Part shown: in pieces, positions 25,541 to 34,679 of the stretch | Layout: each line of letters begins with the position of its first letter | How positions within the stretch are numbered: the first letter of the stretch is position 1 | Source of the DNA: DTU098 sp964498525 | GTDB lineage: Bacteria > Bacillota > Desulfotomaculia > Desulfotomaculales > Pelotomaculaceae | Reading direction: 5' to 3' | Length of the DNA stretch: 64,000 nucleotides | Assembly: GCA_964498525.1 (NCBI GenBank) | Contig: CAZCGU010000013.1 | Location: forward strand, 31,725-95,724 | Program-made: the position numbers and the translations under genes | Notes under the pieces: generated by a model | Database searches by the model: none | What the model saw: only the letters and a program-made list of their open reading frames with translations | Told to the model about the DNA's origin: nothing

Positions 25541-27223
25541 TTACGGGAATGTTTTTAGGATAATGTCGTAGTCTATGTTCTCTATAAATTTTCTTTCCCT
25601 GGCAGTCCGGGAATTCAGACGCAGTATGTTTATCCCGTTGCCTTCCGCTGCCGCTTCGGACCGTATAATACTTTCCGGGCACCGGGAGTAGCCGTAAATT
25701 GCGCTGCATCCGCTCATGCGGGTACCCGCCGCCGCCCCCCACTGGTTAGCTATGGCCAGGTGCGCCTGTTCCCCCTGCCTGGCCTCCCAGATGAACCGGC
25801 GTTTAGCGTCGCTCCAGGCGGCAGGAGCGCAGATTAGGTCGGCGCCCCGCTTGACCAGGGATTCGGCGCTTTCCGGGAACATCAGATCGCTTCCGGTCAG
25901 CAGGCCTGCCCGGCAGAAGGGCAAGTCAAGGACAGGGAAAATAATGTCTCCCGCTGCGGCCCAACAACTTTCCCCGGGCCGGGACAGGTGTATTTTCCTG
26001 TAACGGCATTCCACGCCGCGCGGGCCCACCAGCACGATGCTGTTGTAATATTTGCCGTCCTGTTTTTCTACCATTCCCAGGACAATAAAAATGTTTTTCT
26101 CTGCCGCCTTTCGGGCAAATACACCGGTGGTGGGGCCGGGAATCATTTCAGCCGCGGCCTCAGCCGCCCGGCGCCCGGTTACCGCCCCCGTTGTGCACAG
26201 CTCCGGCAGTACGGCTAGATCCAGCGGCGCCCCATCCGCCGCGGCCCTGTCTGCTGCCGCGTCAATCAAGCCCAGCAGCCTTTCAAGGTTGTCCGGCACA
26301 TTGCCGGGCAAAGGGCAAAACTGCACCGCAGCGACAGTAAACTCCGCCGGTTCCGGCAGGCCCAACATCATGCCGGGATTAAGCTGCGAGTATGGATCAA
26401 GGGCAATGTCCCTGTAGCAGGCCGGCTCTCTTCGTGAAAGGATGTTTTCCGGGTCTGCCGGAATTAATTTTCCCCCGGTCGGGGGAAGCGTACCGTAAAT
26501 AATGGTATCATCAGGCGAGCTCACCTGCTGAATAGCAGTTCCGCTGCCGTCAATGAGCATGGATTCAGCCTGGCGGCAGTCCATGTTCGGATCTATGCCC
26601 GTCCGGTTGCAGGCCAGCAGGTAAATCCCGTTTTCCGCCGCCCGCGCCCGCCAGAATTTTTCCGGGTTGTAATGTTCGGGGGGCCAGTTGGCTGGGACCA
26701 GCAGGGCCCTGGCGCCTTGCAAGGCAGCTATCCGGGCAGGTTTGTAGGAATAGGAATCAGCGCAGACCACCACCCCCAACCTGCCGAACTCCGTCTGCGC
26801 CACCAGTACCGGCAGGTTGCCCCTGGCGGCCCACAGGTTTTCCCGGTAGGCCGGCGCCAGCTTGCGGCATTTGCCCACCACCTGTCCTGCCGGCCCTATA
26901 AGGGCGGCGGCATTGTAGAATACACCTGTATTAAGGTCCACCTCCGGCAAACCCAGGCAGATGTAACAGCCGTACTTGCCCGCAATGCGTCCGCAAGCCC
27001 TGGTCGCCGGACCGGGGATAGTCTCAACCAGGGGGGCGATTTCTTCCCTGCCGGCAAAGGAATAACCGGAGGTAGCCAGCTCGGTGTTCACAATAACCTT
27101 CGCTCCCGCCCCGGCGGCTTTTTCATTCAAATCCAGAAGCCTGGCCAGGTTTTTTTCTTTTTCGCCCCAGTCAATAGACGCGTGTACCAGCGCAATTTTT
27201 AAGCAGTCATCATATTTCCGCAA
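25541..27223 (-). CDS. Tandem carbon-nitrogen hydrolase (second domain lacks catalytic Cys)
   Basis: A 560-residue protein made of two nitrilase-superfamily domains. TTG 27223 is the best start, 6 bases after GGAGGT. In domain 1 (about residues 1-265) the Glu-Lys-Cys triad is complete: NTELATSGY, GKCRKLAP and VVVCADSY. In domain 2 (about 285-560) Glu (LPELCTTG) and Lys (RYRKIHL) remain, but the cysteine site reads LLTGSDLMFPES with Gly instead of Cys, so this half is probably inactive. Nitrilase enzymes cleave amides or nitriles. It lies in a B12-riboswitch operon, so a substrate linked to corrinoid metabolism is possible but unproven. Confidence 0.85.
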   Translation of the reverse strand: MRKYDDCLKIALVHASIDWGEKEKNLARLLDLNEKAAGAGAKVIVNTELATSGYSFAGREEIAPLVETIPGPATRACGRIAGKYGCYICLGLPEVDLNTGVFYNAAALIGPAGQVVGKCRKLAPAYRENLWAARGNLPVLVAQTEFGRLGVVVCADSYSYKPARIAALQGARALLVPANWPPEHYNPEKFWRARAAENGIYLLACNRTGIDPNMDCRQAESMLIDGSGTAIQQVSSPDDTIIYGTLPPTGGKLIPADPENILSRREPACYRDIALDPYSQLNPGMMLGLPEPAEFTVAAVQFCPLPGNVPDNLERLLGLIDAAADRAAADGAPLDLAVLPELCTTGAVTGRRAAEAAAEMIPGPTTGVFARKAAEKNIFIVLGMVEKQDGKYYNSIVLVGPRGVECRYRKIHLSRPGESCWAAAGDIIFPVLDLPFCRAGLLTGSDLMFPESAESLVKRGADLICAPAAWSDAKRRFIWEARQGEQAHLAIANQWGAAAGTRMSGCSAIYGYSRCPESIIRSEAAAEGNGINILRLNSRTARERKFIENIDYDIILKTFP

Positions 27224-27283
27224 CGTTTTACCTCCGGCCACAACCTATTGAGTGGATGTTTTTATCCTGATCCACGGACGACT

Positions 27284-27625
27284 TTAAGGCTGGGCAATAA
27301 CCCTGTAACCGCTTGCCCCGAAGCTTTCGGTTATTAGTTTTATGAACTTCAACTCAATAATAGATTTGTACATGGCGTTTCTGGTGGTTAAAAACATGGT
27401 ATCACCGTGCTTTTTTAAGCTGATTAAGGAATTAATGTATTTTTCGAAATCCTTTTCGTCCATTGAAGCCTTGATCTTTAAAATACCGTTCAGCAATGTG
27501 GGTTCTTCGTTTTTAATGCGATCCTCCAATGGTGTGAATTCGACCCTTTCCAGGCTGCAGTTGCAATCCAGGAAGAACTCCTTACATCCGGGTTCGAGAC
27601 TGGAAATCAAAATTCTACGTTTCAA
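27284..27625 (-). CDS. Hypothetical protein downstream of a B12 riboswitch
   Basis: A 113-residue protein starting at TTG 27625, chosen for the AAAGGAGTG ribosome site. It starts KRRILISSLEPGCKEFFLDC and contains DEKDFEKYINSLISLKKHGD. It has no signal peptide or membrane span, and three cysteines lie in its first 25 residues. I do not recognise the family. It is the first gene after a minus-strand B12 riboswitch and terminator and lies 60 bases before the tandem nitrilase gene, so the two are probably co-expressed when B12 is low. Confidence 0.7.
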   Translation of the reverse strand: MKRRILISSLEPGCKEFFLDCNCSLERVEFTPLEDRIKNEEPTLLNGILKIKASMDEKDFEKYINSLISLKKHGDTMFLTTRNAMYKSIIELKFIKLITESFGASGYRVIAQP

Positions 27626-27664
27626 ACCGCACACTCCTTTTTTTAATAATGGATGTATGTTCAT

Positions 27665-27692
27665 GTCCGTCTCCTGAACGGACTTTTTTTAG
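27665..27692 (+). terminator. Possible terminator on the plus strand
   Basis: GTCCGT pairs with ACGGAC over a short loop, followed by seven T on the plus strand. No obvious plus-strand gene feeds into it. A neighbouring hairpin at 27699-27724 (CTACC-GTTCG/CGAAC-GGTAG) is seen on either strand. Confidence 0.4.
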
Positions 27693-27751
27693 AAAGACTA
27701 CCCGTTCGTCCCCGAACAGGTAGAATAAAAGGAAGAAGGAGATAATACATG

Positions 27752-27788
27752 AAAAACCCGGCTTACTCCGCTAAGAAGCCGGGTTTTT
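27752..27788 (-). terminator. Terminator of the minus-strand B12 riboswitch
   Basis: AAAAACCCGGCTT at 27752-27764 pairs perfectly (13 pairs) with AAGCCGGGTTTTT at 27776-27788, giving a U-run at the end on the minus strand. It lies 60-100 bases downstream of the B12 riboswitch, as expected for attenuation control of the hypothetical/nitrilase operon. Confidence 0.85.
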
Positions 27789-27849
27789 CAAAGGTAAAAA
27801 CCTTTAAATAAACACACCAACAGCCCTGGCCTTTCTACGGAAGGCGGTA

Positions 27850-28035
27850 CTCAACCGACCAGGCAGGTCTCCTGACTTGCGGCTCATGGCGTATCTCCCG
27901 CCTTCCCGGGCATTTTTTTCCCAGTGGCGTTTTGGAAGGCGCTCCCCGCTTACAGTGGCCAGACCGTCCGGGATTTACACCCGGTTCCCATTTTACCCTC
28001 CCCGGTACAGCGGGGAGGACCTGGACAGATTATTC
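27850..28035 (-). promoter_or_regulatory. Cobalamin (B12) riboswitch
   Basis: On the minus strand the conserved B12-aptamer pieces occur in order: GGGAACCGGGTGTAAATCCC, then GGCCACTGTAAGC, then GCCACTGGG, CGGGAAGGCGG and finally GAGCCGCAAGTCAGGAGACC. With B12 bound it should favour the terminator at 27752-27788 and shut down the downstream hypothetical and tandem nitrilase genes. Confidence 0.93.
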
Positions 28036-28154
28036 AGTTAAAGAGATTTAAACACTATTTGGGTAATATGTCAATACCTTTTAGAGCATTTCAATAATAT
28101 TCCCTGCAGGCAATCATTTCATCTTGTTTTCAGCCGGATATCTGTTTGACTTTC

Positions 28155-28694
28155 TTAACGCTCAATGCCGTCCCGGGCGGGGACGCCTTTTTCGTAATAA
28201 TGCTTTATTTCCGTCATTTCCGTTACCAGGTCCGCCGCCTCAATGACCTCCGGCGGCGCGTACCTGCCGGTAAAAATCACCTCCACACCGTCCGGCTTGG
28301 CACTGATCACTTCCAGCATTTCTTCAGTGGTGATCAGGTGAAAGAAATGGGCGGTGTTGATTTCGTCAAAAACTACGATATCGTATGCTCCGGAAAGCAT
28401 GGCATTTTTAGCCCTGGTCAGGCCTTCCCGGGCCATTTGTACGTCTTCGGCCTCCGGCGGGTTTTTGACGTGGATCAGAGTGTCTTTGCCGTACTGCTCG
28501 ATGGTGATATGCGGCCTGCACATTTCAGCCGATTTCAGCTCAGCGTATTTCTGTCCCTTCATGAACTGGCCCACGTAAGTTTTAAGGCCCCGCCCCATGG
28601 CCCTGAAGGCCAGACCCAGTGCTGCGGTGGTCTTTCCCTTGCAGTTCCCGGTGTAAACCTGGACATAACCTTTACCGATATTATCCTTCTTCAA
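28155..28694 (-). CDS. cobO: Corrinoid adenosyltransferase (CobA/CobO/BtuR type)
   Basis: A 179-residue enzyme that adds the adenosyl group from ATP to cob(I)alamin or its precursors. Conserved pieces are the P-loop-like YTGNCKGKTTAALGLAFRA, GQFMKGQKY, YDIVVFDEINTA and VIFTGRYAPPEVIEAADLVT. TTG 28694 after GGGGGG gives the usual family length; the frame upstream to 28844 belongs to a different, broken gene. It lies upstream of the minus-strand B12 riboswitch operon and next to the B12 uptake operons, so it would convert imported corrinoid to the coenzyme form. Confidence 0.93.
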   Translation of the reverse strand: MKKDNIGKGYVQVYTGNCKGKTTAALGLAFRAMGRGLKTYVGQFMKGQKYAELKSAEMCRPHITIEQYGKDTLIHVKNPPEAEDVQMAREGLTRAKNAMLSGAYDIVVFDEINTAHFFHLITTEEMLEVISAKPDGVEVIFTGRYAPPEVIEAADLVTEMTEIKHYYEKGVPARDGIER

Positions 28695-28844
28695 TTCATT
28701 CCCCCCTTTATTTTGGCCGCCCGGTCCCGTTACCTGCGCTTGCGGGCCTTTCCTGCCAGGAGAAAGCCGGAAAGCAACCAGGACCAGAGCGAATACTGCC
28801 GGAGCAAGACCGGCCGGCAACCAATAAGCACTGCCTGCCCCCAA
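28695..28844 (-). pseudogene. C-terminal membrane-anchor remnant of a propeller-type gene
   Basis: This stretch reads LAPAVFALVLVAFRLSPGRK followed by GPQ, in frame with and directly upstream of cobO. It matches the C-terminal anchor of the propeller protein at 38935-40220 (VLAFALILAVFRLSTGRKGP). An in-frame TGA sits just before it, so it is not a proper gene. Most likely it is the tail of a deleted second propeller gene. Confidence 0.55.
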
Positions 28845-29106
28845 TCAAGTTTAACACTATTTGGTTCCCTTTTCACCCCCGGCATGGAAAAACTTCACAA
28901 AATCAGATTGAACAATATGCGGGGTATGCGTTTCTTTTTATTAATTTTGTATAAAACCGGCATCGTCTTTGCCGTTGTGTTGATATAATATACCTGAAAC
29001 ACACCTGCCGCTTAAAGAGTAAAAAAAAGAGTTGAATTGCCGGCTAATGTACCTGATGCGATCTGATTAATTTGGTTTGACATTGTTCTTATTTTTGCGG
29101 TTTTGA
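28845..29106. other. AT-rich divergent gap
   Basis: About 260 AT-rich bases between the cobO side and the B12-regulated operon 1. A TTGACA-like box at 29079 precedes the better promoter. No gene seen. Confidence 0.4.
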
Positions 29107-29136
29107 TTGACATTTGTTGTTCTATTATGGTAAAAT
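29107..29136 (+). promoter_or_regulatory. Probable promoter of B12 operon 1
   Basis: TTGACA at 29107-29112 and TAAAAT at 29131-29136 are separated by 18 bases, a sigma-A-type promoter placed just upstream of the riboswitch. Confidence 0.6.
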
Positions 29137-29149
29137 TGAAAAAATTATA

Positions 29150-29295
29150 AAAGAGGATCAGCAGGGAAGCCGGTTAAAAGCCGGCGCGGTCCCGCCACTG
29201 TAAAAGGGAGCTGTTCTGCAACATGCCACTGGTTAAACCCGGGAAGGCGCAGAGTAAGCGATGATCTTAAGCCAGGATATCTGCTTGTTCTTGTT
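29150..29295 (+). promoter_or_regulatory. Cobalamin (B12) riboswitch of operon 1
   Basis: The aptamer pieces are clear: GGGAAGCCGGTTAAAAGCCG, then CGGTCCCGCCACTGTAAAAG, then TGCCACTGG, CCCGGGAAGGCGCAG and GCCAGGATATCTGC. It precedes a terminator and the surface-capture/ECF operon, so uptake should be on when B12 is scarce. Confidence 0.95.
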
Positions 29296-29361
29296 ATCCG
29301 CCATTACCCACGGTAGATGGGAAGGAATAACAGCCTTGTACAGTGTCCTGATTAAGGCAAT

Positions 29362-29393
29362 AACCTCCGCATCTACGTGCGGGGGTTTTTTGG
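29362..29393 (+). terminator. Terminator of the operon 1 riboswitch
   Basis: AACCTCCGCA at 29362-29371 pairs with TGCGGGGGTT at 29378-29387 (one G-U pair), followed by a T-run. It is the expected expression platform of the B12 riboswitch. Confidence 0.85.
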
Positions 29394-30072
29394 TTTAGGC
29401 GAATAGTTTTGAACAGGTCCCGGGAAACCGGGCTTAATGCAACCGCTCGCTTTAAACTGGGGCGGGGGAACGGCTGCTCCCTTGAAACCGGGCTTAATAC
29501 TAGTTCAGGGTTAACTCTTAAACTATGAATAAGTCTTTTATAAGCAGGCTTCTGTCCTGAATATGAGCTGAAGTGAAAATATAGAATTAGTGTTTACGCT
29601 ATACCAGGGCCGGCCCCGGCGGCTAATACTGTTACAGTGAATAAACTAAAATTAGTTGGACTTTGTTTGTGCGGGGCCCGTTTCCGTATCCCGGTTGTTG
29701 CGGCTGCCGTATCTGAGCGATGGAGGTGGTAAATTGATTGTGACAATGCCTGTTCCCTAGTCAATTGACTGACCGGGGCGTTTTTATTTTACCGGGCCGG
29801 AAGATTAATCATTATCCTGTTGTTGTGGGGCGCCACTGGCTGCCGGGACCGAAGGGCGCCTGGCAAAACAACGGCATTGCGGATATTGACCGGGCTTACC
29901 AAACTTTCCGGCGGTAGCGCTTTAAACAGCGGTTAGGAAGCAACCGGAGCTGATTCCAGCAAGGAATACTGTCGCCTGTAATCCCTGCGGATTGGAAGTC
30001 CGTTGGGTTTCGTGCCATGATTCCAGCAAGGGATACATGCGCCGCAATTTAAAAGAAAGGAATTGTTAAGCG
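29394..30072 (+). other. Long untranslated leader of operon 1
   Basis: About 680 bases between the riboswitch terminator and the first gene. It contains a 33-base block at 29439-29471 that recurs with two changes at 60391-60423 behind the riboswitch of operon 4. GAAACCGGGCTTAAT occurs at 29423 and 29483, and GATTCCAGCAAGG occurs at 29952 and 30019. No gene was found. The length and repeats suggest further RNA structure or a deleted gene. Confidence 0.5.
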
Positions 30073-31719
30073 ATGGAGATCAGATTTTTAAGCCGCCGCC
30101 TGGCATTACTGACAATACTGGTGTGTTCTTTAACCTTCCTGGCACTGACGGCCGCGTTTGACCGGGCGGAGGCGGAAACCTTACTGGCGGACCGGGCAGC
30201 GGAATACCTGAAAAACGAATACGCGGATTACGGCCTTATTAACGCGGACATGGGTGTTGGCTCCTATGTTTTTTATATCCTGACCGCGGCCGGTGTTGAT
30301 GTCAGCGCCTGGAAACACGACGGAACAAGCCTGGCGGACGCGGTAACCAGGGCAATCCGGAGCGACATAGCGGACGCCGGTCAGGTTTCCGCCAAGCGCC
30401 TGGCCCATGACCTGGCAGCGGCTAAAGCCCTGGGCCGGGAAAACGAGGCGGATCAGTTGATCCAGCTGCTGAAGAGCAGGCAGAGCAGCGAGGGGTTTGA
30501 TCAAATAGGTCCACTCAGTGTATACAGCAACATTCCGGCCTTTGAAATGCTGGGCCGGCTCGGCTTGCTCGACCAGTTCGACGCCGGTCTGACCAGGGGC
30601 TACGTCCTGGGGATGCGCTATGCCGGGTCGGAGGACAAGTATCGCGGAAGTTGGGGATCCCTGGACGACGGTAAATTTTACGCTGATTTTATGGCCGTCA
30701 CGGGTGCGGTTCGGCTGCTTAGCCGCATTGACCCCGGCGGTAGTGACGCGGCGCTGCAGGAAGCGGTAGACAGCGGTCTGGAATGGCTCAAAAGACAGCA
30801 GCAGCCTGACGGCAACTTTATGGCCGGCATGGACGATACATTGATCGATACCTGTGATGTAATTATCACCCTGAGAGAGCTGGGGATTGATCCCGCCGCC
30901 TGGGTGAGCGGCGCGGGCAAAAGTCCCGTGGACTATTTGGAAAGCGAGGCGCTGAATCCGGACGGGAGTTTCGGCCAGTCCGGGAACGTACTGGACGCTG
31001 TGTTGGTATTGTGGGCATGCCGGGCGCTGGAGGAAAAAACAGCGGGAACGGCGGGGCAGGAACAGCCGGCTCAGGCGCAGCCGTTGCAAGAAGCACAGCC
31101 GGCCCCGGACAGCCCGGCCGCTCCCCCTGTTCAAACGGTGCGGTCATTTACGGACACAGCCGGCCACTGGGCGCAAGAATCTATTTCCCGTATGGCCGCC
31201 AGGGGTATTACGGCGGGCTACGCGGATGGTTCTTTCCGGCCCGAAGCGCTGGTGACCAGAAATGAAATAGCCGCCATGCTGGCGCGGCTGCTGGGTCCGG
31301 AACCGGCGGCCACGCAGGATGTGCAGATGATAAGCGACAGCTTTGCCGATGCCGGCGACATTCCGGGCTGGGCTCTGAACGACGTTGCCGTGGCGCTGCG
31401 GGAAGGCCTTGTTTCGGGTTACCCGCAGCCGGACGGGTCTTTATGCTTTGCCGGCGACCGGACGGTTAACCGGGCCGAATTGTCGGCTTTGCTGGCGCGG
31501 GTCATGGAAATAAAACCGGGGCAGACGGAGCCCAGGGTTTTGGATTTTGCCGACAACAACCTGATCCCGGACTGGGCCGGGCGCTATATAGGTATAGTGT
31601 ACGCCGGGGGGATTGCCGGCGGTTATCCCGACCGCACATTCCGGGCGGAAAAGCCTGTGACCAGGGCTGAAGCCGCTTCTATGATCATGCGTCTGGCAGA
31701 GCAAACGGAAGATAAATAG
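30073..31719 (+). CDS. SLH-anchored transcobalamin alpha-domain-like protein
   Basis: A secreted 548-residue protein, first gene after the B12 riboswitch. A signal peptide covers about residues 1-35. Residues 38-330 are helical repeats of the prenyltransferase/squalene-cyclase kind (AAEYLKNEYADYGLINADMG, EWLKRQQQPDGNFMAG, DTCDVIITLRELGIDPAAW, ALNPDGSFGQSGNVLDAVLV). That fold is the alpha-barrel of intrinsic factor and transcobalamin. A Pro/Ala linker leads to three C-terminal SLH motifs (such as GYADGSFRPEALVTRNE and GYPDRTFRAEKPVTRAE) that bind the cell wall polymer. It probably helps hold B12 at the S-layer; B12 binding is inferred from fold, riboswitch and neighbours. Note that it lacks DUF4430. 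Confidence 0.85.
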   Translation: MEIRFLSRRLALLTILVCSLTFLALTAAFDRAEAETLLADRAAEYLKNEYADYGLINADMGVGSYVFYILTAAGVDVSAWKHDGTSLADAVTRAIRSDIADAGQVSAKRLAHDLAAAKALGRENEADQLIQLLKSRQSSEGFDQIGPLSVYSNIPAFEMLGRLGLLDQFDAGLTRGYVLGMRYAGSEDKYRGSWGSLDDGKFYADFMAVTGAVRLLSRIDPGGSDAALQEAVDSGLEWLKRQQQPDGNFMAGMDDTLIDTCDVIITLRELGIDPAAWVSGAGKSPVDYLESEALNPDGSFGQSGNVLDAVLVLWACRALEEKTAGTAGQEQPAQAQPLQEAQPAPDSPAAPPVQTVRSFTDTAGHWAQESISRMAARGITAGYADGSFRPEALVTRNEIAAMLARLLGPEPAATQDVQMISDSFADAGDIPGWALNDVAVALREGLVSGYPQPDGSLCFAGDRTVNRAELSALLARVMEIKPGQTEPRVLDFADNNLIPDWAGRYIGIVYAGGIAGGYPDRTFRAEKPVTRAEAASMIMRLAEQTEDK

Positions 31720-31756
31720 AAAAAACCGGTGTCAAAAAATATTGGGGGGATGAAGA

Positions 31757-34552
31757 TTGTTAAGTGAAGGATCTTTTAAAAAGATAGGCATTCTTCTGGC
31801 TGTTGTCATGGTGGCTGCGGTACTCTGCGCGTTGCCCGGCGCCAACCCGGCGGGAGCTGCCGGATCGCCGGCCGACAGCGCCGTGCAGTACCTGAATAGT
31901 GAATATACCACCAGGGGCCTGGTAAATACCGAAATGGGCGTGGGCGCCTACGCTTTTTACGTACTGCGTCAGGCGGAGATTGATGTGAGCGCCTGGGAAT
32001 ATGATGGGGTGAGCCTGGATGAAGCGGTAACAGCCGCCATATCCGGCGACTTGGCCGGGGCCGCCGACCCGTCGGCAGTTTCCGCCAAGCGTCTGGCCCA
32101 GGACCTGGCGGCAGCTGTCGCGCTGGAAGATAGCGCCCTGACAAACCAGTTGGAGCAGGCGCTGCGGGACAGGGAAAGCGACAGCGGGTTTGACAACAAC
32201 GTCTACAGCGATATACCGGCCTACGATCTTTTGGGCCGGACAAACAAGCTATTGAGTGTGGTAAACGCTGTCTACGCGAAGGACAGCATCCTGGCGGCGC
32301 AGAATACAACAGCCGCTCCAAACCTCGGCAGTTTCGGCAGCGTGTGGGGAGCGGAATTTTTTCCTGACTTCATGACCACGGCCCAGGCGGTTCGGGCCCT
32401 GCATTATCTTGACCGGGAGCGCGACGACAGTGAGATCCAGACTGCCATTGAGGCGGCGCTCAACTGGCTGAAAGATACGCAGCAGGCTGACGGCAGCTTC
32501 CTGGGGTCAGAATGGGATGACCCGGTCACAGACACGGCGGAAATAATTATTACTCTTACAGCGCTGGACCTGGATCCCGCCGCCTGGCCAAGCAGCAGCG
32601 GCAAAACCGCCGTTGACTACATGATGAACAACGCTCTGAACGACGACGGAAGCTTCGGTTCCTCCAGAAACGTCATGGACGCCATTTGGGCCCTTAGCGC
32701 TTATAACCTGATAAAGACCCAGTTTTATCTGGACCCCGCGGAGATAACCTTAAATGCGGGGAGGACGTTTCAGCTGAAAGCTGTCTGGCAGTACGGGAGC
32801 GTTCCAGTTGATGTGACATCAGCCGCCCAGTGGTCCTCGGCTGACACTGCCGTCGCAGCGGTGGAAAGCGGGCTGGTCACCGCGCTGACAGCGGGTAAAA
32901 CGGAGATCACCGCCGTTTATGACGGGCTGACGGCATTAACGAAGGTTGCTGTGGACTCATCATCATCCGGCGGCGAAGGCGGGACGAGAATAACCGTCGG
33001 GCTGGCCGTGGTGGGCCAGGAAAACCGGCTATTATACGGTCCCGCCCAAATATCCGTGGACAAATCAAACAAATGGGGACTCACCGCGCTGGGCGCGCTG
33101 GATGCCTCCGGCCTCGACTACGGGACCTCCTCGTGGTCTTACGGGGACCTTGTGGATTACATTGAAGGTCAGGCCAACGTTGGTTTGTCGGGCTGGATGT
33201 TTACCGTCAACGACAAAGTCCCGGGAAGCGGAGCCGATAAGTATAATATCAAAGCTAATGACAGAATCATTTTTTATTATAGCTCCAGTATGGACCAGCA
33301 ACCGCCCAAGTGGGGTGAACTGGGGAATAGTTCCTCTTCGGGCGGGGGGGGATCTTCATCCGCAGGATCGGCGGCGCCTTTTAAAGACAGCGACCTCGAC
33401 ACTGCCATTAAAAACGCCCGCGCTGCCGGCCTGGTGGCCCTGGCAGCAGATGACAAGAACGTCTCGCTGACCCTTTCCCGGGAGCAGATCGCTAAAATTC
33501 ATGATGCCGGCTTCCCGTTGGCCGTGACTATCCAGGGCGCGAAGTTTATCCTGTCGCTGGATGGCCTGAAAGTAAAGGAATTGTCCACCGATAAGGCTGC
33601 ACACATGAAATTTAGCGCCAGTAAGCTCGGCAGCGACGACGTCCGGAAACTTACGGAATCCTTTGCCGCCGGTCTCAGACTGGCCGGGGAAATTTATGAG
33701 CTGAACATACAGGTCTTGAATAAAGACGGCACGTCAAGGGATATCGCTAACCTTACCCATTGCCTGGTGTTGCTGCCTTTGCCGGAAGGACTGGAGGAGG
33801 ACGCCGCCGGCTTGTTAAAGGCTTACCGCTACAATGAAGCAAGCAGGCAGTGGGAAGACTCGGGCGGCACATATGATCCGGACAATGGAGCCGTCGGTTT
33901 TCAGGTGGAGCATTTCAGCAAGTACGCCTTGTTGGAAGCTGTCCCCCAAACCCCGGAAAAAGTTGTTTTTAGCGACATCATCGGGCACTGGGCGCGGTCG
34001 GAAATCGAATACATGGCCGCGAACGGTTATGTGGACGGCGTAGGCGAAAATCAATTCTCACCGGAGACAAAGATCACCCGGGCGGAATTTACCGCCATCC
34101 TGGTTCGTCTGGCGGGTTTGGAACCCGGCGCTGAGGCGGCGGAATGCTTCGCCGACGTGCCGGCGGACGCCTGGTACCGGGGCCTGGTGGGCGCGGCAGC
34201 CAGGGCCGGTTTGGTTTTAGGCGCTTCCGAAAACAGCTTTGCGCCGGACGAACTGGTCACACGCGAACAAATGGCGGTTATCCTGGTGCGTTTTATGACC
34301 AAAAATGACGCGGCTGCACCTGCCGCTGAAGCCGGTGAAGCCGGCTTGCTGTCCGGCTTTGGAGACAGCGGTGAGATTTCTTTCTGGGCCCGGACGTCCG
34401 TAGCGCAGGCCGTAAAGGGCGATCTCATGGCGGGCCGGGACGCGGGGCGGTTCGCGCCGCGGGGCGGCGCCACCAGGGCCGAGGCCACGGTGGTGCTGTA
34501 CCGGGCTTTGCAGAAATTACCCCCGGTTAATCCGGAAACCGCCGGGCATTAA
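31757..34552 (+). CDS. SLH-anchored protein with full transcobalamin-like architecture
   Basis: A 931-residue surface protein starting at TTG 31757 after GGGGGGATGAAG. In order: signal peptide (to about 35), alpha-barrel helical repeats like the previous gene (about 38-325), a Big_2-like Ig domain (about 328-400; VTSAAQWSSADTAVAAVESG), a DUF4430 domain (about 413-520; KWGLTALGALDASGLDY and LSGWMFTVNDKVPG), a Ser/Gly linker, an unassigned domain (about 540-740) and three SLH motifs (about 745-925). Alpha-barrel plus DUF4430 is the arrangement of mammalian transcobalamin and intrinsic factor, where B12 sits between the two domains. It is therefore the best B12-binding candidate in the operon. 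Confidence 0.87.
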   Translation: MLSEGSFKKIGILLAVVMVAAVLCALPGANPAGAAGSPADSAVQYLNSEYTTRGLVNTEMGVGAYAFYVLRQAEIDVSAWEYDGVSLDEAVTAAISGDLAGAADPSAVSAKRLAQDLAAAVALEDSALTNQLEQALRDRESDSGFDNNVYSDIPAYDLLGRTNKLLSVVNAVYAKDSILAAQNTTAAPNLGSFGSVWGAEFFPDFMTTAQAVRALHYLDRERDDSEIQTAIEAALNWLKDTQQADGSFLGSEWDDPVTDTAEIIITLTALDLDPAAWPSSSGKTAVDYMMNNALNDDGSFGSSRNVMDAIWALSAYNLIKTQFYLDPAEITLNAGRTFQLKAVWQYGSVPVDVTSAAQWSSADTAVAAVESGLVTALTAGKTEITAVYDGLTALTKVAVDSSSSGGEGGTRITVGLAVVGQENRLLYGPAQISVDKSNKWGLTALGALDASGLDYGTSSWSYGDLVDYIEGQANVGLSGWMFTVNDKVPGSGADKYNIKANDRIIFYYSSSMDQQPPKWGELGNSSSSGGGGSSSAGSAAPFKDSDLDTAIKNARAAGLVALAADDKNVSLTLSREQIAKIHDAGFPLAVTIQGAKFILSLDGLKVKELSTDKAAHMKFSASKLGSDDVRKLTESFAAGLRLAGEIYELNIQVLNKDGTSRDIANLTHCLVLLPLPEGLEEDAAGLLKAYRYNEASRQWEDSGGTYDPDNGAVGFQVEHFSKYALLEAVPQTPEKVVFSDIIGHWARSEIEYMAANGYVDGVGENQFSPETKITRAEFTAILVRLAGLEPGAEAAECFADVPADAWYRGLVGAAARAGLVLGASENSFAPDELVTREQMAVILVRFMTKNDAAAPAAEAGEAGLLSGFGDSGEISFWARTSVAQAVKGDLMAGRDAGRFAPRGGATRAEATVVLYRALQKLPPVNPETAGH

Positions 34553-34679
34553 AAAAGCCCCAACGAAAGGCCGGGCAATCAAGAAGAAAACTGATGGAGT
34601 CCTTTTTTAACGCGGGGGCGTCTATCGCCGGCTTCCGCACAGTTTGACATCTGCGAACGAGGTGAGGGGTGATTATTAA

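Noticed and set aside
30181..31134. Antisense frame of 317 codons under the first SLH protein of operon 1.
   Set aside because: Shadow frame; the sense protein has a signal peptide, helical repeats and SLH motifs.
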